A stretch of DNA of 64,000 nucleotides from Hsuehochloa calcarea (GCA_036346395.1 CM070606.1:13564915-13628914), one strand, 5' to 3'. Positions 23,934-36,620 are shown, counted from the stretch's first letter. The notes: generated from the sequence alone by a model not told the origin. Made by a program: numbers and translations.

Positions 23934-25006
23934 TAGGGGTGCAAACGGAGTAGATAGTTCCCGACCGTCATTCCGTCCAAATAAATTTTGATATTATTCA
24001 CAGCCAGAAACCGGATATTTGGGATTTTTCTCAGATTTCAGATTTGGAGCCAGATAGTTTTTGCAGGATACGAAAACAGATTCGGGAAGGTGGTATCCGT
24101 TGGATTCAGAGCTATCTGGATAACCTATCAGATAGTATCCGGTAAATACTATTTTGGATATCCGGTAAACTCTAGGCTCAGTGGGCCAGAGAGAGAAATC
24201 GACCCACGAGGATTTCTGGTATTTAATTTTTATTTTATTTTTTAGAAAAATACAAGAAATTCAAATAAACCAAGAAAAATAGAAAATGAACTCGGAAAAA
24301 TTCCAGAAATTTACAAAAAAAATACTTTGGAACATAAGGAACTTAAATGAAGTACTTTTAAATTTAATGAGTATTTGGTTTATTAATTTTAAATAATTTT
24401 CATTTATGAAAATTCTTTTTAAGCTTTGTTAAATTCTAGAAAGTCATGAAAACTTTATAAAACCTTATTTTAAATAAAATATTTCAAAAAAAAACTCAAA
24501 AATTGGGAAGCTACAGACTTACTACAAGTGAACATTCTATTTATCCCTAACTAGTTATTGATACTGACCCGTAGGCTTTGTATATGTTGTATCTGTCCTG
24601 TTATGTAGTTGACTAGTTACATTTTTGATATCTTTTGTAATCCTATCACTATGACTTGCTACTTTCTACTACTTCTTTAACTAGCTGCTGTGGTAGTTTG
24701 ATGTAGTTAAATTTGCTTGTTGAATTACTAATGTAGGTGCATTTTTGACATGTAGTATGGTTGATTGATCTTTATATGTGCGACATATATGGTTTTTCTT
24801 TTCGCACAATATATGACTAAATATCCGTGACCGAGACAATCTGTATTCGGTTCAACATGTATTCGCTCCATATTCGTGACTGGGACTATCCACATTCGTA
24901 TTTGTATCCGGCAATATCCGTGTTCGACTACGATTTTGAGAAAAATATGTGGAATGAGATACAAGATGAACGATATACAACCATATCCACTCCGATTGCA
25001 CCCCTA
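23934..25006. mobile_element. hAT-like non-autonomous DNA transposon
   Basis: The ends are TAGGGGTGCAAACGGAGT (left) and its reverse complement with one mismatch (right), 17 of 18 matched. Both ends are rich in ATATCCG-like subterminal motifs, as in plant hAT elements. There is no transposase. The 8-bp flanks (AGAGAGAG and GAGGAAAG) do not form a clean duplication. A fragment of a gypsy LTR lies inside it. Confidence 0.7.
24190..24515 (-). repeat. LTR-start fragment inside the hAT element
   Basis: The minus strand begins TGTAGCTTCCC at 24515. Through about 24190 it parallels the first 350 bp of LTR B (same succession of GGGCCAG, AAATTC-rich and CATTTAT-type segments). It may be a nested insertion remnant or DNA carried by the hAT element. 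Confidence 0.45.
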
Positions 25007-25938
25007 GAGGAAAGAGATCAATGAAATCTCGTGCTCAAGTGAATGAAACTTGGAATCATGGGATGGAAAAGATAGATCGGGAAGTGGAACGCACGGTGAC
25101 GCGATTGCATTAGCGAGGAACTCACTGGATAAGCGAGCAACCCAACAATATGGTTTCGGGCGTCGTGGGCGTGGTCAGTGGTGGAGAAGATGGAGACAAC
25201 GCCGGAGCTAGGAGGCATGGGAGCTCCGGTGGATGGGCACAACTGGTGGACGAGACTAAGGCGGTCGCGGTGACACAGGTGGAACGTCCCAAGGCGCGAA
25301 TACGGCGGAGAACGGCGATGTGGGGCGCGTTGCCAGCAATGAAGAGGATGACCGGAGCGGCAACGATTGGCAGCGTCCTGGGTGGAGAGGGCTAGGGCAT
25401 GGAGACGACGGATTGTGAGGCAAGCAATGTGCACGGGGCGGTAACTTTTATAGGCTTGGAAGGCGTGTTGGGCGCGGACTCCAAGTGGCGGCGCGGAGGT
25501 GGTGTCCGGAGAGCACACGGCTAGAGCAAAGATGAGGCTCGCGTAAGGCGGGCAGTAGAGCTTGGCGGTTGGGCTGGCCTCATGGGCTGGGCCAAGTGGA
25601 GGAGTGGGCCAGAGAGAGAGAAAAGGACACGAGCCGGAACAATTCAGCCCAAGAGGGTTTTCCGAATTAGGAATCGATTTAAGAATTTAGGAAAAGGCTG
25701 AAATTCAAATGAGGCAAAATAAATATCAAACGAACTTAGAAAAATCCAAGAAAGTACAGGATAATTCCTTGTAACACAAGGAACCCAAATAATATTGATG
25801 TTTACATTAGTAAAATTAAATATTTAAAATTTGGTAAATTCCCAATAAAGCTTCATTAATTCAAATAAAATTGGTGATATTTTTCAGGGACCTAAACTAC
25901 TCAAAATATTTTGAAAACCCAAATTTTGGGACGTTTCA

Positions 25939-26009
25939 ATCCTCCCCCCTTAAAGGAATCTCGACCCCGAGATTCAGGCTAGCTAAGGAATAGGTTAAAG
26001 AACTCAACC
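25939..26009 (-). mobile_element. 3' end of a gypsy internal region with polypurine tract
   Basis: On the minus strand it reads a sequence around TCGGGGTCGAGATTCC, then TAAGGGGGGAGG, then LTR B. This is the usual 3' end of grass Ty3/gypsy elements. It is cut off at 26010 by the next fragment. Confidence 0.65.
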
Positions 26010-27076
26010 TGTTGGACCGAAAAGGTGACTAGAGGGGGGTGAATAGGAGCACGCTCACTTTTTCACAAATAATGGATTCAACACAAATTTCACTCCAGTA
26101 GCTATGAAAGCTATGAAGATCAGTATATCAATACAGCGGAAGACTAATATTGAATCCAATATAAATACCTAAGCAATACGACAAAATCAACAAATATTAA
26201 AGCAAATCAATGCATTGCGGTCGATCATTGTGTCATCAAGCGGTTGGACCGATGACCTATTGGTCCGACCGGCTACCGATTTAATGTAACATAAACAGCC
26301 CGATGACGAAATTGCAAATAGATGAAACTGCGGGTGATTGATGATCAAGATGATCCTAGGTATGTTCCCACATGTCACAGCAAGCTATATCACATGGAGA
26401 ATTCAATAAAAAACTCACAGATCAAATAAAGATTCAAAATCATCAAATATAGAGAAAGAACGCAATAAGACAAAATATTGATCAAACTTTTCTTTGATTG
26501 ATTTGATATGATATGGGCTTACAGCCTCTCCATCAATAGAGGACAATGCTCAATCCAAGAGCACGAAAATCACATCAAACTATTAAGAACTCTAGCCTCC
26601 ACAAAAGCTCTCCCTAAGAAAATTAGGGTTTACAAAATAGCAAAAAAGACGAAGCAGAGGTGCAGCCACCTCCCTCCCCTATTTAAAGTAGAGCCTTAGG
26701 CCTTCTAGAAGTTTGAATCAATTGGGCTCCCGTTAAAGCCCAAAACAAACAGGACACATACACACGTATTTTAATGCGCCATCTTTATCTCCCTTTGACT
26801 TAATTGGCTACACCTTGCGCCATCTTGCGCCTCGGATTAGCCAATAGGTCACCCATGTCCATCTTGCACCACGCTTGAGTTCATTGACCTCATCCGGCAT
26901 CATCGATCGTTCTGGACCTCAACTCTCCAAGCCTAGTCCCGACCGTCCTCGCTGTTGACCGCCGTTGACCACCAAGCAACCTGCACAACAATAGATAAGT
27001 AAACTGAATTTGGGAATAAGTTCTTCACAACTTGACCCATGTTAGTCAAAACATGCATCATGCAACATATATGCCC
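26010..27076 (-). repeat. Partial LTR of the gag-only family
   Basis: Begins TGTTGGACCGAAAAGG like the LTR at 5582 and follows the reverse of 5710-7439 with deletions as far as CATCATGCAA. The TATA box is degenerate (TTTAAATA on the minus strand) and only a weak palindrome cluster remains (26240-26285). It is more diverged than the copies at 1-17.9 kb. Confidence 0.8.
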
Positions 27077-28479
27077 TGAAATATATGCATCCGGAGTCCT
27101 GAGCCCGGTTTCTTAACAGGTTAAACACTAGGAAAGAGCAAGCTAACTAAGATAGATCTAGACTTGGCCTAATATGGTAATCGAACTATCATGTTAGGAA
27201 TGTGAATGTACGAATTTCACATGAAACAAATAAAAAATCTATATGGTCATGAGAAAAGTCATGCTAGGAAAAGCCAGAAATCATCCCAAATGGTCAGCTG
27301 TAGGAAGCTGCTTTTCCCCGAAGCTCGAGGCCCTCACGACGGTAGGAAGCTGGAAGCTGGCCGTGAGGGGCTTCCCGTGCTTCCTCGTATATGCATTCCG
27401 CAAATGTCCCTGATATTCCGGAGTTATTACCCACCGCATACCAGGTATTTAATCGGGGAGGACCCGTTCCACACCCCACTCGTAGCCCCATTCTCCTCGT
27501 CCTCCCCGCCGGTGCCGTCCCAGCCCTGTTGCCTTCCCGCATGCCGGCACCGCCCGTCGCCCTCCCGCCCGATAGTGCCTCTCTCGGCCGGGCCCGCCCC
27601 CGCGTTCAGCTCACCCCTGAATCTGGGCTTCACGCTGCGCTCGATGGACTGCCCACACCTCTGGCCACCTCCACCGAGTAGGCCGCCCGCGCCTCCTTGC
27701 TCGATCCGAAGGTACAACCCTCAATAAACTCTGTCCTATGAATCCATAATTGTGTTGGTTGAGAGGGAACCACAACAGTTTATCCATTTTGCTTCCAGTC
27801 GGAGTTTTGGGGTTGCGAAATTCTTCCGTCTCATATCACGGGTCGTCGTCACAATCCAATCTTGTCGTCTTCTAGGCTCAGTGTTTCTTGATTTCTTCAA
27901 GGCTTCCATCTTTCCGGAGAAAGTTTCTTCCTTCCAAAATTTCATTTTTCTTGGGAGTTTGCGTGAGTCCACTTCCGGTGAGAGATTGCTCTTGAATTCC
28001 ACACTACTTGCTCGAAGCAGAAGTCGAGTTTCGTATTCCTTTTTTTTATTCATTTGCAGCATAATCACATCTCCCTTCGTCTTGCTTGAATATCATAGTT
28101 CACATCTCCCTTTGTCCGATTTGTTTCAAATCTTGGTACGCTTTCTAGCATGACTTTCAGGTCTATATCGGTATGGGCATGTTTATGCATACCAGAAAGA
28201 AACTGACTGATGTGAGCAGCTAGATAATTACTTTCGACTGATTTCACTCTCTATATCAGTATGGGCATATTTATCTATATACCAGAAAGAAAGTGCAACG
28301 GATAGTATTTTGTTTAGTTAATCTTGGTAGGATGTAATATCGTCTTAGCAGAGTTCTTGGGGTTGTCTTGTTGGATTTTGTTGTGATGTTACATATAGCT
28401 TGGACTGCAATTTTGTAGTTGTTAGTTCATTTAGGCAATTTTGTAGTTACACATGTGATTATATGCATGGCACTTGTAG
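27077..28479 (+). other. 5' flank of the Harbinger-like gene
   Basis: Contains a proline-codon-rich GC stretch (about 27470-27720) and an AT-rich part. A GT-type donor context near 27710 (CCGAAG/GTACAA) and an AG directly before the ATG at 28480 would suit a 5' untranslated intron. I found no terminal inverted repeat here. Confidence 0.35.
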
Positions 28480-28690
28480 ATGGATAAAGCACAAGCCTCA
28501 AACACTGCAATGTGGGATGCATTCACAAATGAAGTATTCATTGACATCTGTGTGGAAGAGGTGGTAGCCAAAAATATACCTCTACAATGTTTTAATAACA
28601 AAGGGTATCACAACCTTATGACCAATTTCAAAGAACGCATTAATAGAAAGTACAGTAGTAAGCAATTAAAGAACCATGTTTGGATGACTA
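28480..28690 (+). pseudogene. Myb/SANT-like domain fragment of Harbinger ORF1
   Basis: The ATG at 28480 follows an AG acceptor-like site. The product (MDKAQASNTAMWDAFTNEVF...) resembles the Myb/SANT-like DNA-binding domain of plant PIF/Harbinger ORF1 proteins: W near the N-terminus, NKGYHNLMTNF, and a QLKNHVW helix. Only about 70 residues are recognisable. The frame then runs on to 28854 over the start of the transposase in another frame. In the family this protein partners the transposase in the nucleus. Confidence 0.6.
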
Positions 28691-28745
28691 TGGTGACTCT
28701 AGCACCAAGAGGCCAAGGAAAATACCAACAATCATGGGGATCTAA

Positions 28746-29851
28746 TTCGTTGATGATACACTTAGTAGTGCACAAGAGTGTTATGATATGTTCAGAATGC
28801 GAATGTCAGTTTTTCTTAGGCTTCATGACACTCTTATTAATAACTATGGCTTGAAATCAACTAGAGAGGTGAACTCAAAGGAAGCATTCGCATTGTTTGT
28901 ATGGACTTGTGGAGCTCCTCAATCTAACCGCCAAGTGAAGAACCGGTTTGACCAATCCAAAGAGACCATTAGTAGGAAGTTTGCGAAGGTTTTGGAATGT
29001 GTGCATTGTCTTGGTATTGACAACATAAAGCCCAAAAATCCAGAATTCTCAATAGTACATCCAAGACTTACAGAGGCTTGGTTTTCCCCTCACTATCATA
29101 ACTGCATCGTTACTATAGATGTGACACATACACCTGTGATGGTTCCATGCGAGAAACAACCTGTGCATTTCAACCGGCATGAATACACTAGTCAGAATGT
29201 CATGGTTGTTTGTGATTTCGACATGAGGTTCACTTTTGTTTGCACTGGATGGCCAAGGTTTGCACATGACACGCGCATATTTCTTGATACCTTGGTAACG
29301 TACAGTGATTGCTTTCCACACCCTCCAGAAGGTACTTTCCTTGTTACCATTTTTCGATAAGGTACCTTCGTATGTTGGTAACTAGTATATTCCATTTGAA
29401 TTGTAGGAAGTACTATCTAGTGGATTACAGATACCCAAACTGCAAAGGTTATCTAGCTCCCTACAAGAACCAAAGGTATCATGTACCTGAATTCCAAAAC
29501 GGTGGTACACCAGTTGGACAGAGAGAGGAGTTCAATTATCACCACTCTTCCCTTCGAAATGTTATTGAGCGTACGTTTAGCATTTGGAAGATGAAGTGGT
29601 GTATTCTACTGAAGATTCCAAGTTATCATGAAGACAAGCAAGAGAAAATTATCATTGCAACAATGGTTTTGCATAAATTTATTCGAGATGGTGTTTTGGT
29701 TGATAATGATTTTGCTTGTGCACAGAGGAATGGAGATTATGTGGATGGGGATATGTCCACAAATCTCAGTGCACATGATGTTTCACCTTCTATGGATGAT
29801 GTTGACATGATCGACCACTGTGATGTTATTGCAACGGCTTTGGTAGCATGA
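28746..29851 (+). pseudogene. PIF/Harbinger-like transposase (DDE_Tnp_4), two exons
   Basis: Exon 1 is about 28746-29331 and exon 2 is 29407-29851. Family landmarks occur in order: CYDMFRMR..F, a helix-turn-helix-like part (NRQVKNRFDQSKETISRKF), first Asp in TIDVTHT (usually IDGTH), second Asp in FAHDTRIF, YYLVDYRYPN, YHHSSLRNVIERTF with the catalytic Glu, and IATMVLHKFI. All three acidic residues are present. The intron looks canonical (GT at 29332, AG at 29405-29406), but that splice leaves exon 2 one base out of frame. A TAA lies just before 28746, so the link to the upstream Myb part is broken too. Probably inactive, or one base is misread. Confidence 0.78.
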
Positions 29852-29997
29852 CGCTAGGATAGATGGAAGATATATGTAGCATTTTGTATGTAGTACTTGC
29901 CAATTAACGGCTTTGGTATCATGACGCTAGGATAGGTGGAAAATATATGTAGCATTTTGTATGTAGTACTTGCCAATTAACGGCTTTGGTATCATGA
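29833..29997 (+). repeat. 73-bp tandem duplication over the transposase stop codon
   Basis: AACGGCTTTGGTA... starts at 29833, 29906 and 29979: two full units and a partial third. The first unit includes the transposase stop. Confidence 0.9.
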
Positions 29998-31620
29998 AAT
30001 ATTACCTAGTTTAGTGTTTTGAACATGTCTTCCCATGATCTGGTGCATCATGTTGTGCAAGTTCTTGCAATGTTGATGATGTTGAAGTGGTAAATGATTT
30101 GGGATAACAAGTTTGTTGTGTGCTAATTGTGCTTCAGATGTCCAATGCAGGAAGATGTTAACAGTAGTGCAGTGAGGTCACTCTTCACGCCATTGTAGAC
30201 ACGAGTATGATCCACAAAAGTTTCATGGTTGGCTAATGATTGGGGAGTGCATTGCGTGTTGGAGATCTGAATTCGAGGCCACACTGTTTCCATATATGCC
30301 TCCTTGATCTGACCTAGGTAAGTGAATCTTCTTGTCCTGTGAAGGAATACATAAACCTGTTCTTGATTAGGCTGCCAATGTCGCAGCTATTTGTTGTGAG
30401 AAGGAACCTGAAGCTACTAGCCATGCCTCTGTCCCAGATTCATGACAGTACTCAAGTTTGTTGGATACTTCATGATGTCTAGCTCTTCTCAACTTTAGGA
30501 TTTTCGAATGTGTGATCAAAGTTCTTATTTTACAGGAATATGGTCCAATCATATCTGGAATTCCAAATCTGTTGTCCAAGTTCTCCTTCAACATCATCAA
30601 TGAACGATAAGAATGTTATATACATCCCAAAGTTTGCAGCTTTAAAATAGGCATGCATATTTTAAAAGAGACATGCATATTTGGTCAAGTGATTCGTTTG
30701 CCTGATGCCCAGATTCGTTTGTCTGATTGACTACAGTCGTTGTCTAGTAAAAATCACAAACTTGTCATTGTTGGTGGCGCAACAATTTGCGTGAGGGAGC
30801 AAGGTGGATACGACAAGTCAGTTAGGACTCAGGAGGCTATCACCAGATCGCATGGCTAGGATGGGTTTGAGCAGGGTCTGGCTATTAGGCCTTGTTTCTT
30901 TCTTGCCATTTGCTCGTACCTGTAGGATAGTGGTCTGTTGACCCAATCTTGTTTCGGATCATTTGGCCATGTTCTGTAATAGACTTTCGTTAGTGTTACT
31001 GCTATGGTTAGTTGTCGTCAATTTCATTATACTATTTGTTTTCAATAATTATTTATTGTAATAAATGTTTATTAGTCGTTGTTAATTATCGTCAATTGTC
31101 TTTAGTTCTCGTCAAATGTTGTTAATTGAGTTAAACAACATCAAACAAGCTGTTACTGTTATCAGGGGTATTTTAGACATTTTTCATCTCGAAAGTTGTA
31201 GCCAGCCTACCTAAAAGCCAGACAGTCAAACACTAAATCACTTCAACCCAGTTGTTTAGCCCTACATCATAGTTGGAAGCCGTTTTCAAAAAAGCCACAG
31301 CCGTTCCAGATAGACCCTTAGTTCATTTTTTCTGCATTATTGATTAAACCCATGCTCAAACCGAGCCAAGAATGCAAGGCTAAGTGTTCAGCAAATGGTT
31401 TCTCTTCAACATGTGGCAAGGTTTGTGCGCTTCACCTCTAGGAATGCAGCACATAGATATGTACAACCGCAGAGCAAACTACTAAGGACTTGCTATTTGA
31501 TTACAATATCTCTGTTACTCACAACAACAAAAAAGATTGAAATATGTATGTGATGACATTCATGTATGTTATTTTTTTTACCACATTTTTCATGTGAAAC
31601 AATTACCCTTGAAAAAGCTA
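29998..31620. other. Non-coding stretch after the transposase
   Basis: AT-rich. A segment at about 30880-31320 has transposon-like character (TAGGCCTTGTTTC at its left, AGATAGACCCTTAG at its right), but I could not match its ends. No gene seen. Confidence 0.35.
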
Positions 31621-31990
31621 AGGGCCCATTTGGAACACATAGAATCAAAAACGCAATAATAGGAAAAACACAGGAATTGTATGTCATGACTAGAGAAATC
31701 GTACAGGAATTGGAAACATAGGAAGTAGTTGAAAGATGTGTTTTGGAATTTGGGTAGTGCGTAGGGAAGTTGTAGGAAATATTAAGGGAAATGCATCTTA
31801 GAATAGAGAGAAGAGGAGATATAAAGAGAGATGTTGCCTTGAACTTCTCAAAGGAAATGAAAATATGAGGTTTGAGCAAATGTTTGAAATCCTCCAAAAA
31901 GTGGAGGAAATGAATGATTCCTATAGGGATTTGCAAAGCTAATCCTACAATCCAAATGGCTTCATAAAAAAAATTCCTATAGCATTCCAA
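31621..31990. mobile_element. MITE-like remnant
   Basis: The left GGGCCCATTTGGAACACAT and the right, inverted, GCCATTTGGATTGTAG share CCATTTGGA in opposite orientation. Between them is a GGAATTG-rich sequence typical of grass MITEs. An open minus-strand frame runs through it but is not a gene. Ends are imprecise. Confidence 0.4.
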
Positions 31991-32846
31991 TCCCCGAAAG
32001 GTCTACAATTTACCAATGATGTAACATCCCAAAATTTGAATTATGGGAATATGTATTATAAATGCATAAGAGAAAATACTTTGATCATTTGCATATGAAA
32101 TTCTACCCATGTTTGAATTTGAGTTTTGATTTAAAAAACAAAACATGAAATACAAACAAACCTGTACTCAAAATAAGTTAGACAAAACAAAGTAAAAATA
32201 CTTAATGAGAGGATTATTTCGAGCATAATATCCAAGGAATAATTCACCAAAGTATTTATATGAAAGCTTGTTTAGAAAAATAAATACAAAGGCATAAGAA
32301 TAGAAAATTACACGAATTTTAGAGATTCACATAATGTTTAAACCTCTGAAATATTTACAGAAGGAACTACATTAGGTCGTAAGTCCTCACAAAAATTTCA
32401 TTAAATTTGGACTTCATTTGAGTAGTAAATAAAATAAGTCAATAATTCAACACAAAATCAAAACCTAAATCTAAACTCACCTTTCTCCCTCCCGCTAACC
32501 AGTGGGCCCCATCGGAAGACATCTTCGTCCACCTTGCGGCGTCGAGTGCCAGCGCAGCTTGTGAGTGTGTTGCCACCCCGCCCATGGTCTCGCCACGGTG
32601 CCCCTGGTTTTGGACTCCAACCACCACCATTTACTACACGTCACCTCCCCGGTCACCTCCGCACCCACCTCCTACTCGGACACGCCCATCCCTGCCCGTA
32701 CAATGCTGGGAGCTCGGCCATTTTCCCAAGACGTGCCCGCCTCCACCTCGCTAACCTCCGCCCCTCCGTCTATAAAAGCCAGCCCCGAGCTTCTCTATCT
32801 CTTTTCCTTACTCATGCACTCACTCACTCTGCTCCTCCTCCTCCTC

Positions 32847-34927
32847 TGTAATACCCCGGAATTGAATCGGGTAATTAGAAAATAGCCGGGAGGAGAAAAG
32901 ACAATTAAATGAGTAGAAATTCCTGAAAAGAGAAGGGGTTTTCCGTAAATCCTCGACAACTGGGCTCGAGCCGCAGCCCAGAGGGGCCCATGTGGTGGCC
33001 GGCAAAAGGGGGTTCCCACCCCCAAACCCTAAACTCCCACTCTCCTCCTCCTCCCACTTTGAGCGCCGCCTCTCCCCACCTCTCCTTGCTGTGTGCCGCC
33101 TCGTCAGATTTGGGTACGTTATGTTCATTTTCTGACCTGATCACCTCTTAGAAAGTTGTAGACCTCGATTTTAGATTTCTTTGGGCACCGAGATCACCTG
33201 ATTTGGACCAACGGTTTATGAGTTATGGTAGTTTTACCGCGACTGACCAGGAGAGCTGACGAGTTGTGGCGGATTGCATTGTCTGGTTATTATGAATTTT
33301 TATAGGCCGAATTAGAAAAGCCACCCAAAATCAATATTGTAGAGGAGTCATAAATATTTCCAAGCTGATAAAGAACATAATTTTTAGAGTTGTCAATCAA
33401 AAGTTATGAATTTTTTACCATCGCTGTTTTGCTAACTGTCAGATTGCAGAGACAGAAAACTTAGAAAAACGTTACCTGAATATAAGAATTAGTAGGAGGC
33501 CGAATCAGGAGACTTGTCCAACTAGACTATTGTATATGGTTTTGTCATGATTCCACAGAGTCCAAGATCACCCCATTTTGAGTTGTGTAGCAAAAGTTAT
33601 GGTGGTTTTAGTACTCTGTCCAGGAAACCCGACGTGAAGTTGATGTTTTTTTAATTGGCCTGGTAGGGGTATTACTTGGCCGATTCAGCAAGGCTCACCA
33701 ACTAGACTTAGTTGGAGAATTTAATTATCTTTACAGAAAGTCTAAGAACATCTTATTTGGACCCCTGTACTAATAGATATGGATTTTTGAAGTTGACTGT
33801 CCACCGAGGGGACAGATCGACGTTTAGGAGTTTGGGGTCGGGATCGAGTTAGGAGTTTTGCAAGTCCATGGTTGTTGTTATATAGGTTGTTTTGATCCGC
33901 TGCTGTGTCTTAGCATGTGTTATAACTGTTATTCAGGTGGTGGACCAAAGGAGGAGCAGCTCATTCATACATCCTCGCTCTCTCGTGGTTAAGGCAAGTA
34001 CAGTAGTGGTAAATTGTGTATGATCATTTGTTCATGTTTACTATGTTATGAGTATATTATGTTAATCATGGATGCTCGAATGTTATGGACATTAATGCCC
34101 GTAAATGCTAGAAGTATGCGTAAGTTTCATGTATGCATGATGATTTAAAGTATTGACCATGTGCATCATGATATCATATTGGAGGCATGGTCACGTGGTG
34201 ACCAAGCATTAATTGAGGTCCCCGTCATGAATATGATGGGCTTTTGGGTCCCCATACTTGTGGAGTATGGGCTAAGGTCCCTGTGCTATAAGGCACAGGC
34301 ATGGGTGTGCATCGACGGATGCACACTCCGCAATACCGGTATATGCAAAAGAGAGAAAGAAAAGTGCATTTGAACTATTTGCATCGCATAAGCATGAGAC
34401 ATATTTCTTATTGGGTTATGTGGATGGATGTTGTTAATTATAGTTGTGTTGGCTATTGTCTTGCTATTTGTACTTTACTGAGTCTTGGACTCACTCTTGC
34501 TGATGTTATGTTTTTAGGTACCTCGCTTATGACGGCATGCATGGGAGGGAGTAGGGTTGCTTTGGTTGCACTCACTACCACATATTCTTGAAAAGATAAT
34601 TATCATTTAGACCGTACCTTTATAACAAGCAAACTGCTTAATGATTAACTTTGGCTATACTTGAATGCATTGGTTTATTTGTAATAATGAGAGTGGTAAA
34701 TTTTAATTATGCTTGCTTATGTTTTAGCTGAGTAGATTATTTATGAATGCTTCGATGAACTTTGGATGTTGAAATAGTGATAATTTTATAAGCATCTATT
34801 GGAATCTCCGGTAAACTTAGTTATACAAAGGAGGTTCTGCCGAATTTTTTTGTAGTGTCTTAGATTTGTATTTGTGATATTGTTATTTTAGTAGCATCCC
34901 AGGCTCATGTTGGGCTGGGGTGTTACA
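32847..34927 (+). mobile_element. Solo LTR with TCCTC target duplication
   Basis: Begins TGTAATACCCCGG and ends GGGGTGTTACA, 2081 bp. The 5 bp on each side are identical (TCCTC at 32842-32846 and 34928-34932). The form fits a Ty3/gypsy LTR left after recombination between the two LTRs of an element inserted in LTR C. Confidence 0.88.
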
Positions 34928-35954
34928 TCCTCCACTCAATCGAGCTCTAGAGCTCGGAGAGTGCGAGCGCCACTTCGGCCATGCACCGCTGTCACCATTC
35001 CCAACACTGTGAAGGGTTTTGTGTCACTCTTCTCATGTCATATCACGTTCCAGCACGCCTTGACACTTTCCCCTCACCCCATTTCATCTTTGGTTCACAG
35101 GAGGCGTTGAATTGCTTCGTCTTCCTCGTCTCTGGCCAGAACCATCGCCGCAATCACTACTGGAGATTCACGGATTTCTGAGCTAATTCCTCATGCCAGG
35201 AGCATCTTCAAGCTTCCCCGACCTTCGGACGCAGCTCTCCTTCGGCCGAACGACTACTCCACGCGAAGCTCCTTGCGCCGCCGCTGCTCACTGTCGACCA
35301 GTCAACTCCAACCACCTCTGAGCCTCTGCATCATTCTGGTATACTCCGAGTAGTCCGTAGATACTTATGAGCATGTTAGATAGCCAAGGGCACTGCTCAT
35401 TTGCATGCTTGCATGTTGCCGTAGCAACGCCGCCACTCTTCTCCGGCACGCCCCCGCTACGGGCCACCTTAGCCCTCACAGTCAGTGCCCATCAATGCGT
35501 AAAGGTATCGAGAACCCATTTTGGGAACTCTCCAATGCCGCCAAACCCCACCGCGCTGGCAAGACGCGCGGGCGCGGACGCCACCATGCAGCTCTGCGTT
35601 GTCCTGAGCCGACAACCATTGTAGCGGTGTCATTAAGGCTCAAATCCCGGTCGGATTAGGCTGAGCAATGATTATTGCAAAAATAGTAATTGCCATAACT
35701 CACTGACATGCGGGCCCCGACAAATAGTAAATAAGCTTAAATTAAAATTGAGTTTCACTCAAGTCTATGACATGCGGGCCCCACGGCTCAAGTGCACAGT
35801 AAGCCCCCGTCCATGGGCCGATGGACCGAGCGTCTGGACTTTAGTCCATGCGCTATTCCCGTGAGCCTAGTCTATGATACGTAGGACCTACTTGTCGGAT
35901 TAATAAAAGAAATCAACCGAAAAAAATAAAAATACGCTTTTACTTTTGAGGAAG

Positions 35955-36080
35955 TACGCTTTCCATATTTGGAAAGTGTAAACCGTAGTATAGCCCGAGG
36001 ATAATACGCTTTCCCTTACTAGAAAGCGTAAACCTCAACAGTTCATTTGCGAGATTACACTTTCTCTATTGGAAAATATA
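35955..36080 (+). repeat. Three tandem hairpins, period about 50 bp
   Basis: TACGCTTTCC...GGAAAGTGTA (35955-35980), TACGCTTTCC...GAAAGCGTA (36005-36030) and a decayed third (36056-36080). Each folds on itself around a six-base loop. Confidence 0.75.
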
Positions 36081-36620
36081 TTTCTCATTTTCTTTGGATT
36101 TATTAAACCGAACAATAATCAAACCTTAATAACTTTTGCTACAAAACTCTAAATTTAATTAAATTTATCTCTAAATTCATCTAAAATCATGAACTACCAG
36201 AATATGTAAAAATATTTAATTTTGGTCTCTGTTGAATTTATTTGGTGTTATTTAATTCATTTTCGGCTCTTTTTGATTTAGACGTCGATTGTGCAAGTGA
36301 TTATTTCGACGATCAACTGACCATATATTCAGAACAGCAAGAGCAAGGCAAGCACCTCCTTTAATCATGTTGATCCTAGTATTTTACTTATTGTACTTTG
36401 TTTTATAAAATCTATTATGCATGCGTGTATGTTATGTATGAAAAATATTATTATTGATAAATTGGTAGATATAATCCTATTTTTTGCACATCTCTCCTTA
36501 TAATATTGATTCCATAATGTTGTAGACATTAGAATTTGAGTTAGACAATACATAATGTTATTTGGGAATTTTTTTGTGTGAATATCACACAAATGCAACT
36601 AGAGCGATAGGTTTTTTGAA

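Larger units (their letters stand above)
21480..25938 (-). repeat. Gypsy-type LTR B, minus strand, interrupted
   Basis: The minus strand starts TGAAACGTCCC at 25938, directly after a purine tract (25941-25952), as in a 3' LTR. The shared blocks appear reversed at about 22420-22505 and 22050-22135. An hAT-like element (23934-25006) splits it; without that insertion the LTR would be about 3.4 kb. The left boundary is approximate. Confidence 0.65.

Noticed and set aside
27206..27727. 173-residue Pro-rich open frame upstream of the Harbinger gene
   Set aside because: Low-complexity GC stretch that is open in several frames; no domain, and it spans a likely untranslated region.
30880..31330. Possible DNA transposon between TAGGCCTTGTTTC and AGATAGACCCTTAG
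   Set aside because: The ends are not inverted repeats of each other and no target duplication was found.
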